Assembly: GCF_003945595.2 (NCBI RefSeq)
Contig: NW_024104417.1
Span: 1,094,053-1,158,052, forward strand
Source of the DNA: Pipra filicauda
Lineage: Eukaryota; Chordata; Aves; Passeriformes; Pipridae
DNA: 64,000 nt
Direction of reading: 5' to 3'
Below are positions 51,532-63,226 of this stretch, in pieces; the first letter of the stretch is position 1, and the number at the start of each line of letters is the position of its first letter. Both the position numbers and the translations under genes were made by a program. The notes under the pieces were generated by a model. That model was not told the origin of the DNA and did no database searches. It saw only the letters and a program-made list of their open reading frames with translations.

Positions 51532-51595
51532 GAATATGAAGAATTGTTTTACTCAGTATTTTAGGAAAAGTGTGAAAATTCAATACAATGAATTG
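51532..51595 (+). other. Candidate internal exon (unproven), 64 nt
   Basis: A very long polypyrimidine tract and AAAACCAG (ending 51531) precede it, and GTAAGG follows from 51596. One frame is open (1 base plus 21 codons); the others have stops. The segment is too short for the open frame to carry weight, and the peptide is not recognised. Confidence 0.18.
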
Positions 51596-51919
51596 GTAAG
51601 GGTTCCTCCCGTAAATATGTTTTTTTAACTTTCATGAACATCCAGGGACCTTAGTTCAATCAGAACAACAAACACAAAAAATACCAGCCCCCATTATGAA
51701 GAACTCTTACAATCACAACTGATAGCAGACAGGTACTGAAGACAAACAGGGAAATAAAGGGTTTGTGGAAGAAGTTGTGAAACTTCGCTAACACAATAAC
51801 AGTCCTGATTGTTTGGAAAGAGGGAAACAAAAGCAGCAGTTCTCATTTGTCAGACCCAGGGCTTTTCTGGAGCATATCCAGTCTGGTTACACTGCCTGTA
51901 GGAGTTGTGCTGTTTCTGA
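51596..51919. other. Unique DNA, nothing recognised
   Basis: No gene or repeat recognised. Confidence 0.45.
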
Positions 51920-52125
51920 CTTGCCCACTGAAAAGCTGTTTCTAACCCCTGTCCTGTGCTGTCCATCTCCCTTGCCAGGATGCCCTCACCTCTGGACTGA
52001 GCCACAGCCCTCAGTCTCTCCTAGTTCAGGCCTGCATCTAGAAGATTTACTTGGCCCTTGCCATGCCCACATGTTCCCCACTCCCTCCTGGGGCACAGGA
52101 TGAGGCTGAAAGGCCATCTCGCCTT
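51920..52125. other. GC-richer block of unknown origin
   Basis: A short pyrimidine-rich, GC-rich block with CCCCTGTCCTG and CCCTTGCC words. A plus frame from 51813 to 52103 spans it, but the peptide is proline/serine-rich and unrecognised. Possibly an old repeat fragment. Confidence 0.25.
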
Positions 52126-53253
52126 CATGTAGGTGCTATTTATCAAGTCATTTGCTTCAGCAGAATAATCTTGCATTATCTAATTGCAATCAAGCAACCA
52201 GTCAGTAATCGGTGTTTCCAAATCTGTTTTATATGCTGTCAAGCAGAGACAACGCTTTAGGATGAGCTGCAAGGTCTTTCTGTCAAGCTAGTAAAGGTTA
52301 TCTGGGGACACACAGCAGACACTTGCCTAGCTTTTAGCCATTACTGAATTAGTTCGTGAGGCCATAGTTGCTTATTTGGGTATAATGGCAAGACTCACTT
52401 TCAGCACCTTGGTTTACCAGGTAGCACAGTACAGCTGGACATATTAGGAGAGTAGCCAGGGTACCCAGACTCTAATGCCTCTAGAATTGTTGCACTGAGA
52501 ATCCTCATAAAAGTTGTTTTTTGATTAAACTTGGTTTGATTATTTGCCAACTGCTCCCAGATATCTCCTTATTTTTATCACTTATTATTTCTGCTAGTTG
52601 CTCAGATACTAGTGTAGTGAGGTCTTCTTTTTCTAGTTACTAGTCACCATTTCTGACTAACCTGCTCAGAAAAGGATTTACTAGCAAATTTGATTCATTG
52701 TGCAGTCTCACATCACAAACAGTCATTTTAGAATCCGGAATAGTTCCTTTTTCTTTAATCATAAAAGTGGACACTCTAGTGTGTCTTTTTGGAAGTGTCT
52801 TTTACAGGGATCCTTTGTTGTCAGATGTAAAATCACTCCCATAGATTCTACCTTACGAATCTGTGTTTCTTGGTACTGCATTACACATCATAGCCTAATA
52901 GATTTAAATTCTCAAACCCTTGTGGAATTTATGGAGTTTTTCTTGCAGAGCATGAATCAGGTTAGCTCTGCCTTAATGTATTTAACTTTATCATTTTTAC
53001 AGTATTTTCTACAATGGTAGAAAAGTGAAAGTGGGTAAATACAGCACTGTGGGGTCCCACCCCCCCAAAAAACACATCAGTTCTCTTTGTTGTTTTATTC
53101 CAATGGCAACAGACTTCAAAAGGAAGAGTAAGAGCAAATTGCAGTTAAGTAGCCTGGCTCACTCTCTGGCATGGTTTGCTGATCTGCCCATGCCCATGGT
53201 TCTTCTGCTCTTTATAAACATTTCTTCCTCTAAATAAGTGTACTTACACTTTT
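52126..53253. other. AT-rich unique DNA, nothing recognised
   Basis: No gene or repeat family recognised. The plus frame at 52700-53020 has no family resemblance. Confidence 0.5.
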
Positions 53254-53432
53254 GAGGTTTTGTTTGTTTCAGAGGTTTTGTTTATCTGTTTGGTTTGGTG
53301 TGTTGTTTGTTTGTTTTTAATCTTTTAGCCCAGTCCGGTGACACATACTCTGTGTGAGCCAAAAAGATCCCCATCCTTTATTTATTTATTTATTTGTATA
53401 TTTATTTGTATATTTATTTATTTATTTATTTA
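53254..53432. repeat. (GTTT)n-like and (TTTA)n simple repeats
   Basis: Degenerate GTTT-rich sequence at 53254-53319, then about 57 bp of ordinary sequence. A TTTA array with TTTG and TATA interruptions follows at 53377-53432. Confidence 0.88.
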
Positions 53433-54879
53433 GCAGTGTAGTTTAGGTCATCTTTCAGCCTACTCCCTCGGGCACTTCTGGCAGCAACCTGAGTTATGTA
53501 GTCTTGCTGCCTTTGGCCAGTGCATTGCATTCAATTGGTACATCTCCTCAGTGCTCTTGGTAGGGCTCTGTCTCTTAAGAGGCATATTTCAGCCACAATT
53601 CTGCCACTCTGCTTTGTAACATTTGCCTAGATTGGATTAGCCTCTCAGCAGGTGGTCTGTCTCCAGCTACACTATAATGAAAAAGAAAGGGATTAAAAGC
53701 AACTGAGCGCACTATAATTTTTCAGGGGAACCAACTAGGCCAAAGTACTCTTTCGAAATGGTCGAGCTTTGCTTAAAAAATCCCAGTCAGAAAAGCATTA
53801 TTTTTCTACATCAAAATCTTTTACCCTACTCTTTGATGAACTACTGGTAGCAATTTCACTAGTTCTTCCACAATCTCTTCTTGTAGTGCATAAGTAATGA
53901 ATAACTTATTTTCCACCAAGATCAGGGAAAAAAGGGTTTTCGAACAATTTACTGCCCCATAGTGAAGGTTTTTCTTTCTTCCCGCCCCCCATAAACCTGT
54001 ACCAGTCTCATTAATCACCTGAGCTATTGTAAATACCTGATTTTGCCCTAGTCTAAGAATGGCTTTCTGTCACCTAGCAAAAGTGAAAAAAAAGAGGTTA
54101 TTTTAGAGGCCTTTGGACACATTATTTGAAGCACTTTAAAGTGAATTTAAACTTCATGATGTTACTTTTTAAGTTAAAAGACACATTATGGCAGAAAAAT
54201 AAACTCCTTAATCAAAATTCTATGAAATGTGAAATCTTAAACATAAAGGGTATAACTTGACTTAGAATAAAAGTGCATGTCCCAAGGAGTAAATGTAATA
54301 CGTCAATGAGTCTTCCTCTTGAATAATATTACCTCTGATCCAGAAGCTGACTGGGTAGATCTTCAATAGCTTATTTTTCTCTCTTTTGAATCTGTTACTG
54401 TGGTAAATTTATTTTAAAGCACTGAAGAAGAATCTATTAGGTTCTTCATAAGTATTTGTTACCTTAAACACTGAACTATCTGAAAGCTTCAGAAACATGA
54501 ATTTTTATAAGAAACCTTTGCAATAATTTGTCACCTCCATTTTGCACATGGCTTCCTAAAGTAGAGATGACTTTAAGCGCTTGGTTCTGTTTCCTAAACA
54601 TAGGCATTTAGAAGGAATCCAAGGCTATCCAAGACATCCACATTAGGGAAAAAGATATAGCTGTCTGGACTTGTGAGTCAGGTCTTGGATATTTTAAGGA
54701 TCATTAAATAAATATGAACAATGGAAACCCAGTCCCAAGGGTCCTTTAATTTGAGCTGCCAAACTAAAAAATACCTATGACCCAGTTTTTACAGAGCAAT
54801 CTGAATCATAATAGCCCTTAATTTGTGCTCATCATGGCTTCTGTTGGTGCTAGTTGCAGGTACAATTACTTAGAGCCAG
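53433..54879. other. AT-rich unique DNA, nothing recognised
   Basis: No gene or repeat family recognised. Confidence 0.5.
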
Positions 54880-55560
54880 GTCTTCAAGGCTTCCACATGG
54901 GCATCCCGAAGTAGTCACCCATGGGCATGCCGGTCTCTTAGCTAGACCTCAACTGCTCCTTTGACACCAGCAGACTGATGGATGTACTTCTCAGGACTCT
55001 TTAAGAGTCATCTGAACCCAGAAACACCTGAGGTCTGAAGACTGGGCTTTGTGGGACTTAGCAAGGAATGGCTTGACTGAGTCACCGCCCAGCAGGTCAG
55101 CCCTTCCTGAGACACATGATTAAGTGCTGTCAGGATGTGAGGACTGCTCTTCCCTGTTTGCAGAAGCACATTTCTTAGGTCTTCTCAGAAATCTTCACAA
55201 AAGACAGTTACTGCCACAGCCCTGAGGGCACCACCAGCTCTGACCATCCCTGTCCACTCTCTGGCTTCCCACACCTGCCCACAGCCAGGACCCCATGCTA
55301 ACCTCTCTGGGCCACCAACCCCTGCAGCAGCGATGCCTGGCTGGTCTTCATTTCTTATAGCACTGCCCTGCCTGGCTCTGGGCTCCACAGCCTGCATGGG
55401 GCTTTCTGGCTTGCCCTTGGACCTGGCTCATAGCTGTGGACCTGCCCAGCTGTGTCTGAACCTGGCTCCCCAGAATCCTCTCTCTTGCAGTGTCCTGACA
55501 GATACAGAGTAAAACATAGCATCTGGCCATCTCCCCTTTGTTAGGAGGGATAAGATGCTC
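54880..55560. other. GC-richer block of unknown origin, about 0.7 kb
   Basis: The longest GC-rich block apart from the LTR. The 55190-55490 part is dominated by CCTGCC, CTGGCT and CCACAGCC words with few CpG, so it is not a CpG island. Minus-strand frames (55185-55397 and 55348-55584) are open, with glycine/alanine/arginine-rich translations that resemble no family I know. It could be an old repeat, a decayed processed copy, or an unrecognised exon. Confidence 0.3.
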
Positions 55561-55620
55561 AAATACCATTTGTACTAATGTCAAAGGGTTTTTGTTTGTC
55601 TGTTTCCTGTTTTTACCCAG

Positions 55621-55710
55621 CTTGAATATTATTCAGTTCAAGACAATAATTAATCTATTTTATTTCCCCATAAATGCCATCTAGAAAAATAAGCTATTTC
55701 TGTGTGCACA
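55621..55710 (+). other. Candidate noncoding exon with very strong splice sites, 90 nt
   Basis: The acceptor is a long pyrimidine tract ending TTTTTACCCAG at 55620. The donor from 55711 is GTAAGTAT, which fully complements U1 snRNA from +1 to +8. All three frames contain stops, so it would be a noncoding or untranslated exon. It lies directly after the GC-rich block. Confidence 0.25.
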
Positions 55711-57540
55711 GTAAGTATACAGAAAACTATCACCTTTCATATATTAAACTAAAGTGCTTTCTGATATGGATGTGCTCTGTCTCATCAACTGAAACACCAG
55801 CCTTTTCATAGTGTTGTTAGTTCAGGAGTAATTAAACAATGGAGGAGTGTGTGTGTACATATAAGTGTGATTTAAACATCAATTTCTAATTCTTTACAAA
55901 GGATTGGGTATTTAAGCAAAATATCCTCAAGGTGTATTATGTAAGCAGCAAGTTGCCCCATGAGAAGTGCGTGCGTTGGGGAAATAGCCTTTTTCAGTCA
56001 TCTAGTAAAAGACCTGATCATTTTTATTTTCCATTTTAAAGGGAAGGTCTTAGGAATCTGCTGCAAAAGGACCTCAAGGCTGTGAAACGCAGAGGAGATC
56101 CTGAAAGACACTTCTCTACAGTTCAAAATAAAATGTTGATTTTGTAAAGAGAAGTAGAATGTAAGAAATGCATGTGTCCTTAATGGCTCCCATTGACTGT
56201 CTGCTTAGTGTGCTGCCTTTCCATAGCTTCCCTTTGGAGTTTAATTCCCTCTTTGTATAGGGGAGTGGGTATATGGGTATAAGATGCTGTGAAGCCTTGT
56301 CTTGGAGGTAGGATGTTGAAATGTCAGGTGATATAAAATGATATTGTGATGTTTAAATTCTGCCTGTAAATTTAGCTGATGATGAGACCCAAGCAGGCCT
56401 TTTGGGAACCTGAGTGAGTCTCACAGTAACACTGCACAGTAACACTGCTGCATTACAGTCCAGTCATTAGGTAGTATATGTGCCCAAGCAGCTTAATTTA
56501 GGTTACATGAGTCATGTGAACGCTCAGATATCCTTACTTCAACTTGTCTAATAAAAAAAATTGAATAATCCTTGAAGAAATATTTCCCTAAAAAAATTTT
56601 TGTGAAAGTCAAATAACTGATGGAGGAGTACCAGACAATAAATACACCACCTTAGTCAAGAGAGCGGACACAGTTACTTCACAGGCTTTGACAGGACTAC
56701 ACATGATGCAAAGCTTGGGACTTTTTAGTAAGATACAATTTTTTTATTTGATTAAAAACTTTACTGAGAAAAGATTTATTCATTCTACAGCAATGGAGAT
56801 AATTTGTACAAATGGTAGTAAAGATTGATGTACTACCCTTATTAGTGTGAGCTATAGGGTGTTCAAGTCCAAGGAAGTAAGGACAAACAGGACTCAGGGG
56901 CCACTGTAGGCAGAAGGTGTCCCATTGTCCCACACTGCATCACGTAGAGCTCAGGCTCCTTGAGACTCTGAGGACAAAGGAAGGATGAGGTAAGAAGGAC
57001 TGTAGTCCATGTATATACAGCTTGCACATCATGCTTTTGTGTGTGCTAGATGCTTGTGTAGCTCTCATGACAAGACTGTAATTAACTATCTGGGCTCATT
57101 ACAATTTTTTTTTTTTTTAATTCAAGATGCAGAGGGAGATGTCAAATTTCCCCTCCAGGGGTTGTAACCTGTGTTTGATCTGTAATCATTTTGAGGCTGT
57201 CAGCTCCCTGGATGTAGTTTCGGTATTTATTTTTTTTTTTTTATGTCTTTTTCTGCTCGAATTCCCTATGGCATAATCTTTGTTATTTTTTTTTCCCAGT
57301 AGCTTTTTTTCATGTTTCTCGCCTGCATCTCCCAGACTTCCAGAGAAACTAACAGCTGAATGACAAATGACATCCAGGGCAGCATGTGCCTTTAGAGAGA
57401 GAGTGAGGAGGATTGATAATGCTTGATACAGAGGGATTTTTCCTTTCACAGAATGGCATGACACAATGCACATATCTTCCTCTAAGAGACGTGGGCTTCA
57501 AAGAGTTATTTTAATGCTAGCAAATATGCTTGTATAACTA
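55711..57540. other. AT-rich unique DNA, nothing recognised
   Basis: Short T-runs occur near 57106 and 57230. No gene or repeat family recognised. Confidence 0.5.
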
Positions 57541-57960
57541 AACCCTAACATTTTCCTTGCAGTAGTAACAATTTGCTCTCAAATGCAAAACTGCTTTCAA
57601 GCATGCCAGGTTCTTTGTGCTGAAACTCTTAAAGGGCAAACTGCAGCAGCAATTGCTTTCATGTTAATGACTGCTACAAGGCAGGACTTAATTTTGTGAT
57701 TCATAAATATCGTTAAACTCTAATTTATAAACATGATCCTTTCAAGATATAAAGTACCCAATCAGGCCAAAGCAATTAGAATTTCTACATTTTTGTGTTT
57801 TTAGTATAAATTCATTATGTCAGTCTGCACATTCTCAATCTTAGGGTTACCATTCATCTGTATTAATGAGAACATGACACTGAGCCAATCTTAGCAACAG
57901 CAGCTGTACCAACAAAATGCTCTCCTGAGGAATATTGATTTCCCTTCTTGGATGCACTTA
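57541..57960. promoter_or_regulatory. Candidate conserved noncoding element (speculative)
   Basis: The text has the texture of vertebrate developmental enhancers: mixed composition, no simple repeats, and recurrent homeodomain cores (TTAATGAC, CAATTAGAA, ATTAATGAG). E-box-like CAGCAGCTG and TGCAGCAGCAATTGC segments also occur. There is no open frame of note. The call rests only on appearance. Confidence 0.2.
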
Positions 57961-59039
57961 AACAAAGGCTGATATTGCAGACATCTTAACCTCTGTGTGT
58001 GCTTTAGTCTCCTGAATATTACTATATCATTGCCTTTTATTTATGAGAGAGAATTATTCTGAACTTGGACAGGGATGCATAGCCTTAATAGCTTGTTTGA
58101 TAGGAGCTAGCATATGCAGATAAGCAGGATAAACCTTTTTTCAAAACCACATTTTTCTAAACAGACTGGTTCAACAATTAAATTTTTGACATTAATAAAA
58201 TAAAAAAAAAAAAATGAAGGGACGATGAGAAAGAAAGCCAAGCACAGAACACAGAATATTACTGATGTCCTGGAAGTGAAAATTGGTCTTTTTCTCATCA
58301 AGATGTATGGCATCTCTGTAAAAGCTTCAGAGAGGAGACTAACATGGCTGTTTGGGATTGTCAGTGCTTGCTGCAGAAGACAGTCTGTGAACTGTGTCTA
58401 CATTTAAAGATAGCTGGAGAACTAGGCAAATACAGTAGAGCAAAAATTTTTAACTCATCTCAAAAATGCACTCCAGGTATTTATCTTCCTTACATTTATA
58501 ACACTTATTCCTCTGTGTACAATGTGAGCATGTACTGTTCCATTTGACAACAATTTTGTGAGATTGAACAGTGCCCTGAGTGTCAACGTGAATTAAATAT
58601 CTACTCTTTAGAAGCCTGATTTATTTCTGCCCAGGTATTGACAGGTATGATTTGCAAGCGAATTACTCAATGAATGAAAAGCAGTTCTGGAGATGTTCTG
58701 GAAGCATTCTGGAGGGATAACATCATCACAGTAGGGGCACTTAGGTGTGCAGATACTGATAGTTGTTTACAAAAACTTAAGAAAAAATTGGGCTTAAATA
58801 AGTCTTGCTAAAATAAAAGAGGAGCAAAGTGTGCTCAAAATGTGTAGCAAAGATCAGATTGAGGAGTGACTGCCAAATTGAACATCTAGGGTGATAATCT
58901 TGGGCTACATTTCACAGTTGTGCTAGGGAAATTCTTGTTGCATTTCATATGCTGAACTGCTGTTGTCCAAAAAGACCCACTTGAGCTCTCCTGAAGCAGT
59001 CTAAATATATGGTCAGCCGGAACACCACTGCTAGGGAGA
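57961..59039. other. AT-rich unique DNA, nothing recognised
   Basis: A 14-base A-rich run occurs near 58200. No gene or repeat family recognised. Confidence 0.5.
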
Positions 59040-59930
59040 GGTCATGAGGAAGGCTGTGGTATCTACCAAATGCACTGTTGGACAAGATGGATATGGAGAG
59101 GACAAAGTGCAGAACAAATGTCTCTGCCGCTGGTTAAAGTTTCATGCTCAGGACTTCAGCACAGGTAACGCAGATTCAAAGGGGCCACTCGTGATGGAAG
59201 ATCGCAATTAGGTTCATGGTGGATGCTGTTGATTTAGTACATTTTCTTTTAATTTTGTTAAAGAATACTTGTTTCTAACCAGAGGCTATGGTTAATTGTT
59301 GAGAAGGAGACAGAGTTTTTTCCCTGATGGCTTCTTGCTGGATTGCATGGAGTCTTACTGAGGAAAGGGGAGACTGACTCTCCAAAGGGAGCAACTGCGT
59401 ATCACTGAGAGGCACCTTTGCTTAGAGAGAAGTAGGGCAGGCAGACCATCTGAAAGACAACAAAGAATCAGGAGCCTGCAGCAGAGCAGACAGAGGAAGA
59501 CAGCTGGGAAAAATAGGAAGCAGACGAAGCCAAGCCCCAGGGGGCTTTTTTCCCCCAAAAGACCCAGAGGGGACTGTGCAAACTTCAGTACTATGCAAAT
59601 CTCAGTCTTATCCAAAGAGGAACTGAGTTATTGAACTAAGATGAGGCCTAGAGTCAAAGGATCTCACTACAAGGACAGAGTGGATGGGGGGACTTGTTTA
59701 TAAAACATTTTTATTTATAATCTGTCTCATTCTGAGCTTTCTTTGTTTTAAAAAGTTTATTCTTGTTCATGTTGTGATGCAGCCTGGCTCTCGAGCTTGC
59801 ACAGCACAGCATGGCTCTGGGGGCACTTGCTCTGAGAAATACGTGCTGACAGACCCACCTCAGGGTACTGGCAAACTTGGGGTCCCTTCACAACCACACG
59901 ATTCTAAGTGACATCCTGACATGCTGGCTC
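59040..59930. mobile_element. Possible old LTR or other repeat (unclassified)
   Basis: GC-richer and patchy sequence with features that could be an LTR. There is an octamer ATGCAAAT (59594), TATA-like TTTATAAAAC (about 59697), and, on the minus strand, AATAAA about 170 bp from a possible TGTCAGGATG start (ending near 59930). A 6-bp-stem hairpin AGCCCC-AG-GGGGCT lies near 59533. I could not find a matching second end or a target duplication. The open frames at 59355-59615 (minus) and 59684-59911 (plus) are not recognised. Confidence 0.25.
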
Positions 59931-60889
59931 CTGCTTCAGAAGGAGCAGAATATCAGATGCAGAAAAAAACCCATTAATTTTATTAAGGTTCTATTGTGCA
60001 TGTTACTGACCTTGCCAATCGTTACTAATTCAGGCATATGATTACTTAGGTTTGATGAGAAACATGATAGCTTTTTCTTCTTCATGTGTCTCCTCCCACA
60101 GTTTCTTCTCCGTAACTGTCTCAATCTCCTATCAGGATACGATAACTATACCTATTTAAAATAGAAGTTTGGATTTGAATTTTAAATAGTTGCCTTCTGG
60201 TGATTATTTGGTTCTAGGCCCATTTTTACTTTTTATAAATGTCTGGGCAGCTTTTGAGGCCACTGTGCATTAATTTAGGACATGGTAGTTTATTATTCTG
60301 AAAATGGAAAAATGGAAGGAAGCGTATGATAATTTTATACATTATTTTCTTAATGAATAAAATTCTAGCTCTGAAATTAAATATTGAATTGTCAAGAACA
60401 AGCTTACATTGCAAGAACCTTATGAATTTTTTCCAGTAAAGTATTTTTAATGTTAAACACTGATTCCACCTCTTTGTCTTTGGAATCATCTACAATAGAA
60501 AGTTGTGTGATGTCTGATGTTTTTCTGCCTTTTTGGTCACAGAATAGCTTTTGGAAATTCTTTCTTTACAGTTTCCAATGCATGATTTTCTGCAGCTTTC
60601 CCTATTTCAGTTTAGCTATTTGCTCCCTTAACCACATGTGTGACTAAATGTAGTGCACACATAATTTTCAGTTTTTAGAACAGTGTAAAGAGATAGGTCT
60701 ATTAGGAAGATAAATAAAGTGAACACAGGTAAGAGTAAAAGTAGCTGCTGGCTCTGTTACATTTCATCAGATGGAAGTAAAGTTCTATGAATTATAGCAG
60801 TGAATTTGCAGTAATTTCAAAGTGGGAAAATACATGTTTGCCAGTCCATTTACCCAAATATCTGTGCAATAAAACCCTAATGAAACCTC
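59931..60889. other. AT-rich unique DNA, nothing recognised
   Basis: A donor-like ACAG/GTAAGA occurs at 60728 with only a weak upstream acceptor. No gene recognised. Confidence 0.5.
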
Positions 60890-61130
60890 CAAATAATGCC
60901 AAAATTCCTTACGAGATCACATTTTTCCCACAGCAATTAATGATTTGGCATATAAACTGACCAGTGGATGGGGTTACCATGACATAATGACATGCCCTAG
61001 GCCGTTAAATAAATCCAACGGTTAGTGGATGCTAGCTAGTTGTGTTTTCTGATCCAGAAGCTCTGGGCCCCATCTCTGCAGTGTGGTGAACCCAGAGATA
61101 GACTTGATGTGTGGCAGTGACATCTGAGAC
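60890..61130. promoter_or_regulatory. Candidate conserved noncoding element (speculative)
   Basis: Dense in transcription-factor-like words without simple repeats: CAATTAATGATTTGGCATATAAA-type homeodomain/POU sequence, GTTACCATGACATAATGACAT, and CGTTAAATAAATCCAACGG. The last is a near inverted repeat, CCGTT...AACGG, around 61003-61022. No open frame of note. Based on appearance only. Confidence 0.2.
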
Positions 61131-62579
61131 ACCATGATTACACCACCGTTTTTAAACAGATGTTCCTTGCTGGTTTATCCACCTTTCTATATTACAAGCC
61201 AGGCCTCAGGAAGGAATAAAAATTCTGCACTGTGCTCTCTGAATTAGTATTTCCATAAAGGTTAAGATCCTGAAATATTCCAGTTGCTAGTTTTCTCTGT
61301 ACTACAAACCTTTAGGTCTTTTTATTCATCCTACTTATAAGTGAGATGAGTGTCTACAAGACCAACAAAAAACCTCTAAAAACAAGAGGTATGCCCGTGT
61401 AATCTGAAGTAGTTAGTACACCTTTTCAAGGGCAACTCATGTAACAACAGAGTGGGACCATTGCCTGAAACATGTTCTACTTTTCCATCATGATCAAACC
61501 ATTTCTGTACCTGTAATCTGTACTCTTCATGAAATCAATACGTTTCATTAAAGCAAGGTCATTAATTCCTTTTATATAGAACAATGCTGAAATGTGTCAT
61601 AGGGTTTTACCTGAAGAAAATTAAAATGTGTGATTACATCCCTTTAGATGTCTGTGAATCCAATTTTCTAGTCCTATGATGGACTTTTTGCACAACTCGG
61701 AGCACTGACACTGTTATTTATTTCACTGAAATAATTGTGTCTGTTCTAACTTTTACCTTCTCCATCATTTAAAGCATGCAGTAAAATATTTAAGAACATT
61801 ATACTGAAAAATAGTATTGTGATGTTATTATTTTTATTAGAGTCCTATGTGTCCTGAAGCATGTTTTGGATGCTTCTGCAGATCAAAAACATGAACTCCA
61901 CAGTAACTCTCATTTTACTTTGAAAAACTGTGAATTCAGTCCTATGAAAATTTGAAAGGGTTGTCTGTTCTGAAGACTATTGATACAAATAATCAACTCT
62001 CTGTATCACTCTACAATCAGTTCATTTTTCTCTTCATTCTTTTCCTAATCCTTCCTTGTTCTTCATTCAAAAATAGCCAATCTTTCCGTGATTAATCTCA
62101 GTTCTGTAGGCTGCTAAACTGTTTGCTTCTTCTCCCCTTAAAACTGCATACAACTATAAAAATTTATTTCTATTTTTGTGCTTAGGAGTTTCCATACTGG
62201 AGCAGATATGTGTGAATGGCCCATTTCAGACAGCTACCAGCATTCAGAAGACAGGAATCCTTCAGCATACAGGCAGAGTATAGGTCATCTGCTCCTCCTT
62301 CCCTAGTAAAAACTTTCAGACCCTTTCTAGTGGTTAGAAAAGGGTATCAGTTCAGAGGCAAAATCTGAAAACTCTTTCTTTCATGTATACTGTAGTAGTG
62401 TGTACATACATAAACAACTCAAGAGTCTGAAATCTTATTGGATATTCTACTCCTGCTCCTTGTCTTGTGAAAAATACATATTGTATTTTTAGTATATAAT
62501 GTCAAAACTATAGAATAGTACATGGAATCCTTACATATTTTTAGACTTGTCATGACAACAGTTATTTTGTTTTTCACAG
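61131..62579. other. AT-rich unique DNA, nothing recognised
   Basis: No gene or repeat family recognised. Confidence 0.5.
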
Positions 62580-62734
62580 GAAAATGCCAGTGATCATCTT
62601 CAAATAAAACTCAAAACTTTCTTTCCAGATCTGATAAATCAGTATATTCAGATGTTCTTACTCTTCTCTGTCAAACAGATTGTCACCTCCAATCATAGGT
62701 CTTCTGTCATTAACATCATCCTTTGGTGAATAAA
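62580..62734 (+). other. Candidate terminal exon (unproven)
   Basis: A good acceptor (TTTTGTTTTTCACAG, ending 62579) opens a frame of 49 codons ending in TGA at 62727-62729. This overlaps an AATAAA polyadenylation hexamer at 62729-62734. The combination is what a 3'-terminal exon with almost no 3' UTR would show, which is unusual for a vertebrate mRNA. The predicted peptide is not recognised and AATAAA is common in AT-rich DNA. Confidence 0.13.
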
Positions 62735-63189
62735 AGTAAAGGCATCCGTGGGTACTTGTGGACAGAAGAAACATTTGTATCTGGGGGTTAGCGGAACACA
62801 AATTCCTACATTTTCCACTAAAGGTATGCCTCTAGATAATCTGGCTTTGTATGCAGTTCCTTGCAGTTTCTATATTAATAATACTTTTTTTTAAATGGTT
62901 TGGCTGCAGAGAGGGAAGGGGAGGTGTTTAGAGGGAACTCCGATCACTTTGTCTATGAAAGGGACTGAGTGTACTTTTGGGAAGAGCTATTCAGATGGTA
63001 GGGTGGAAGGGATGAGAATTGAGCCAGGGATTTACCCTATAGGAAAAAAAATGCAGACAGATGCATGTAAAAAATTTACCATCTCACAAAAGTACATTCA
63101 TATTTCTGATAACAATGTTACAAATATATCTGACAAGTCAGTGACTTTCTAGTTTTTGTGAGTTGTAGACCACTGAATATTTTTCAAGA
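62735..63189. other. AT-rich unique DNA, nothing recognised
   Basis: The plus frame at 62895-63152 resembles no family I know. Confidence 0.5.
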
Positions 63190-63226
63190 TTTTTTTTTTT
63201 TTTTTGTTTGCTTGTTTGTTTGTTTG
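63190..63226. repeat. Poly-T followed by (TTTG)n
   Basis: About 16 T, then TTTG/CTTG units. A simple repeat with no gene context. Confidence 0.88.
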
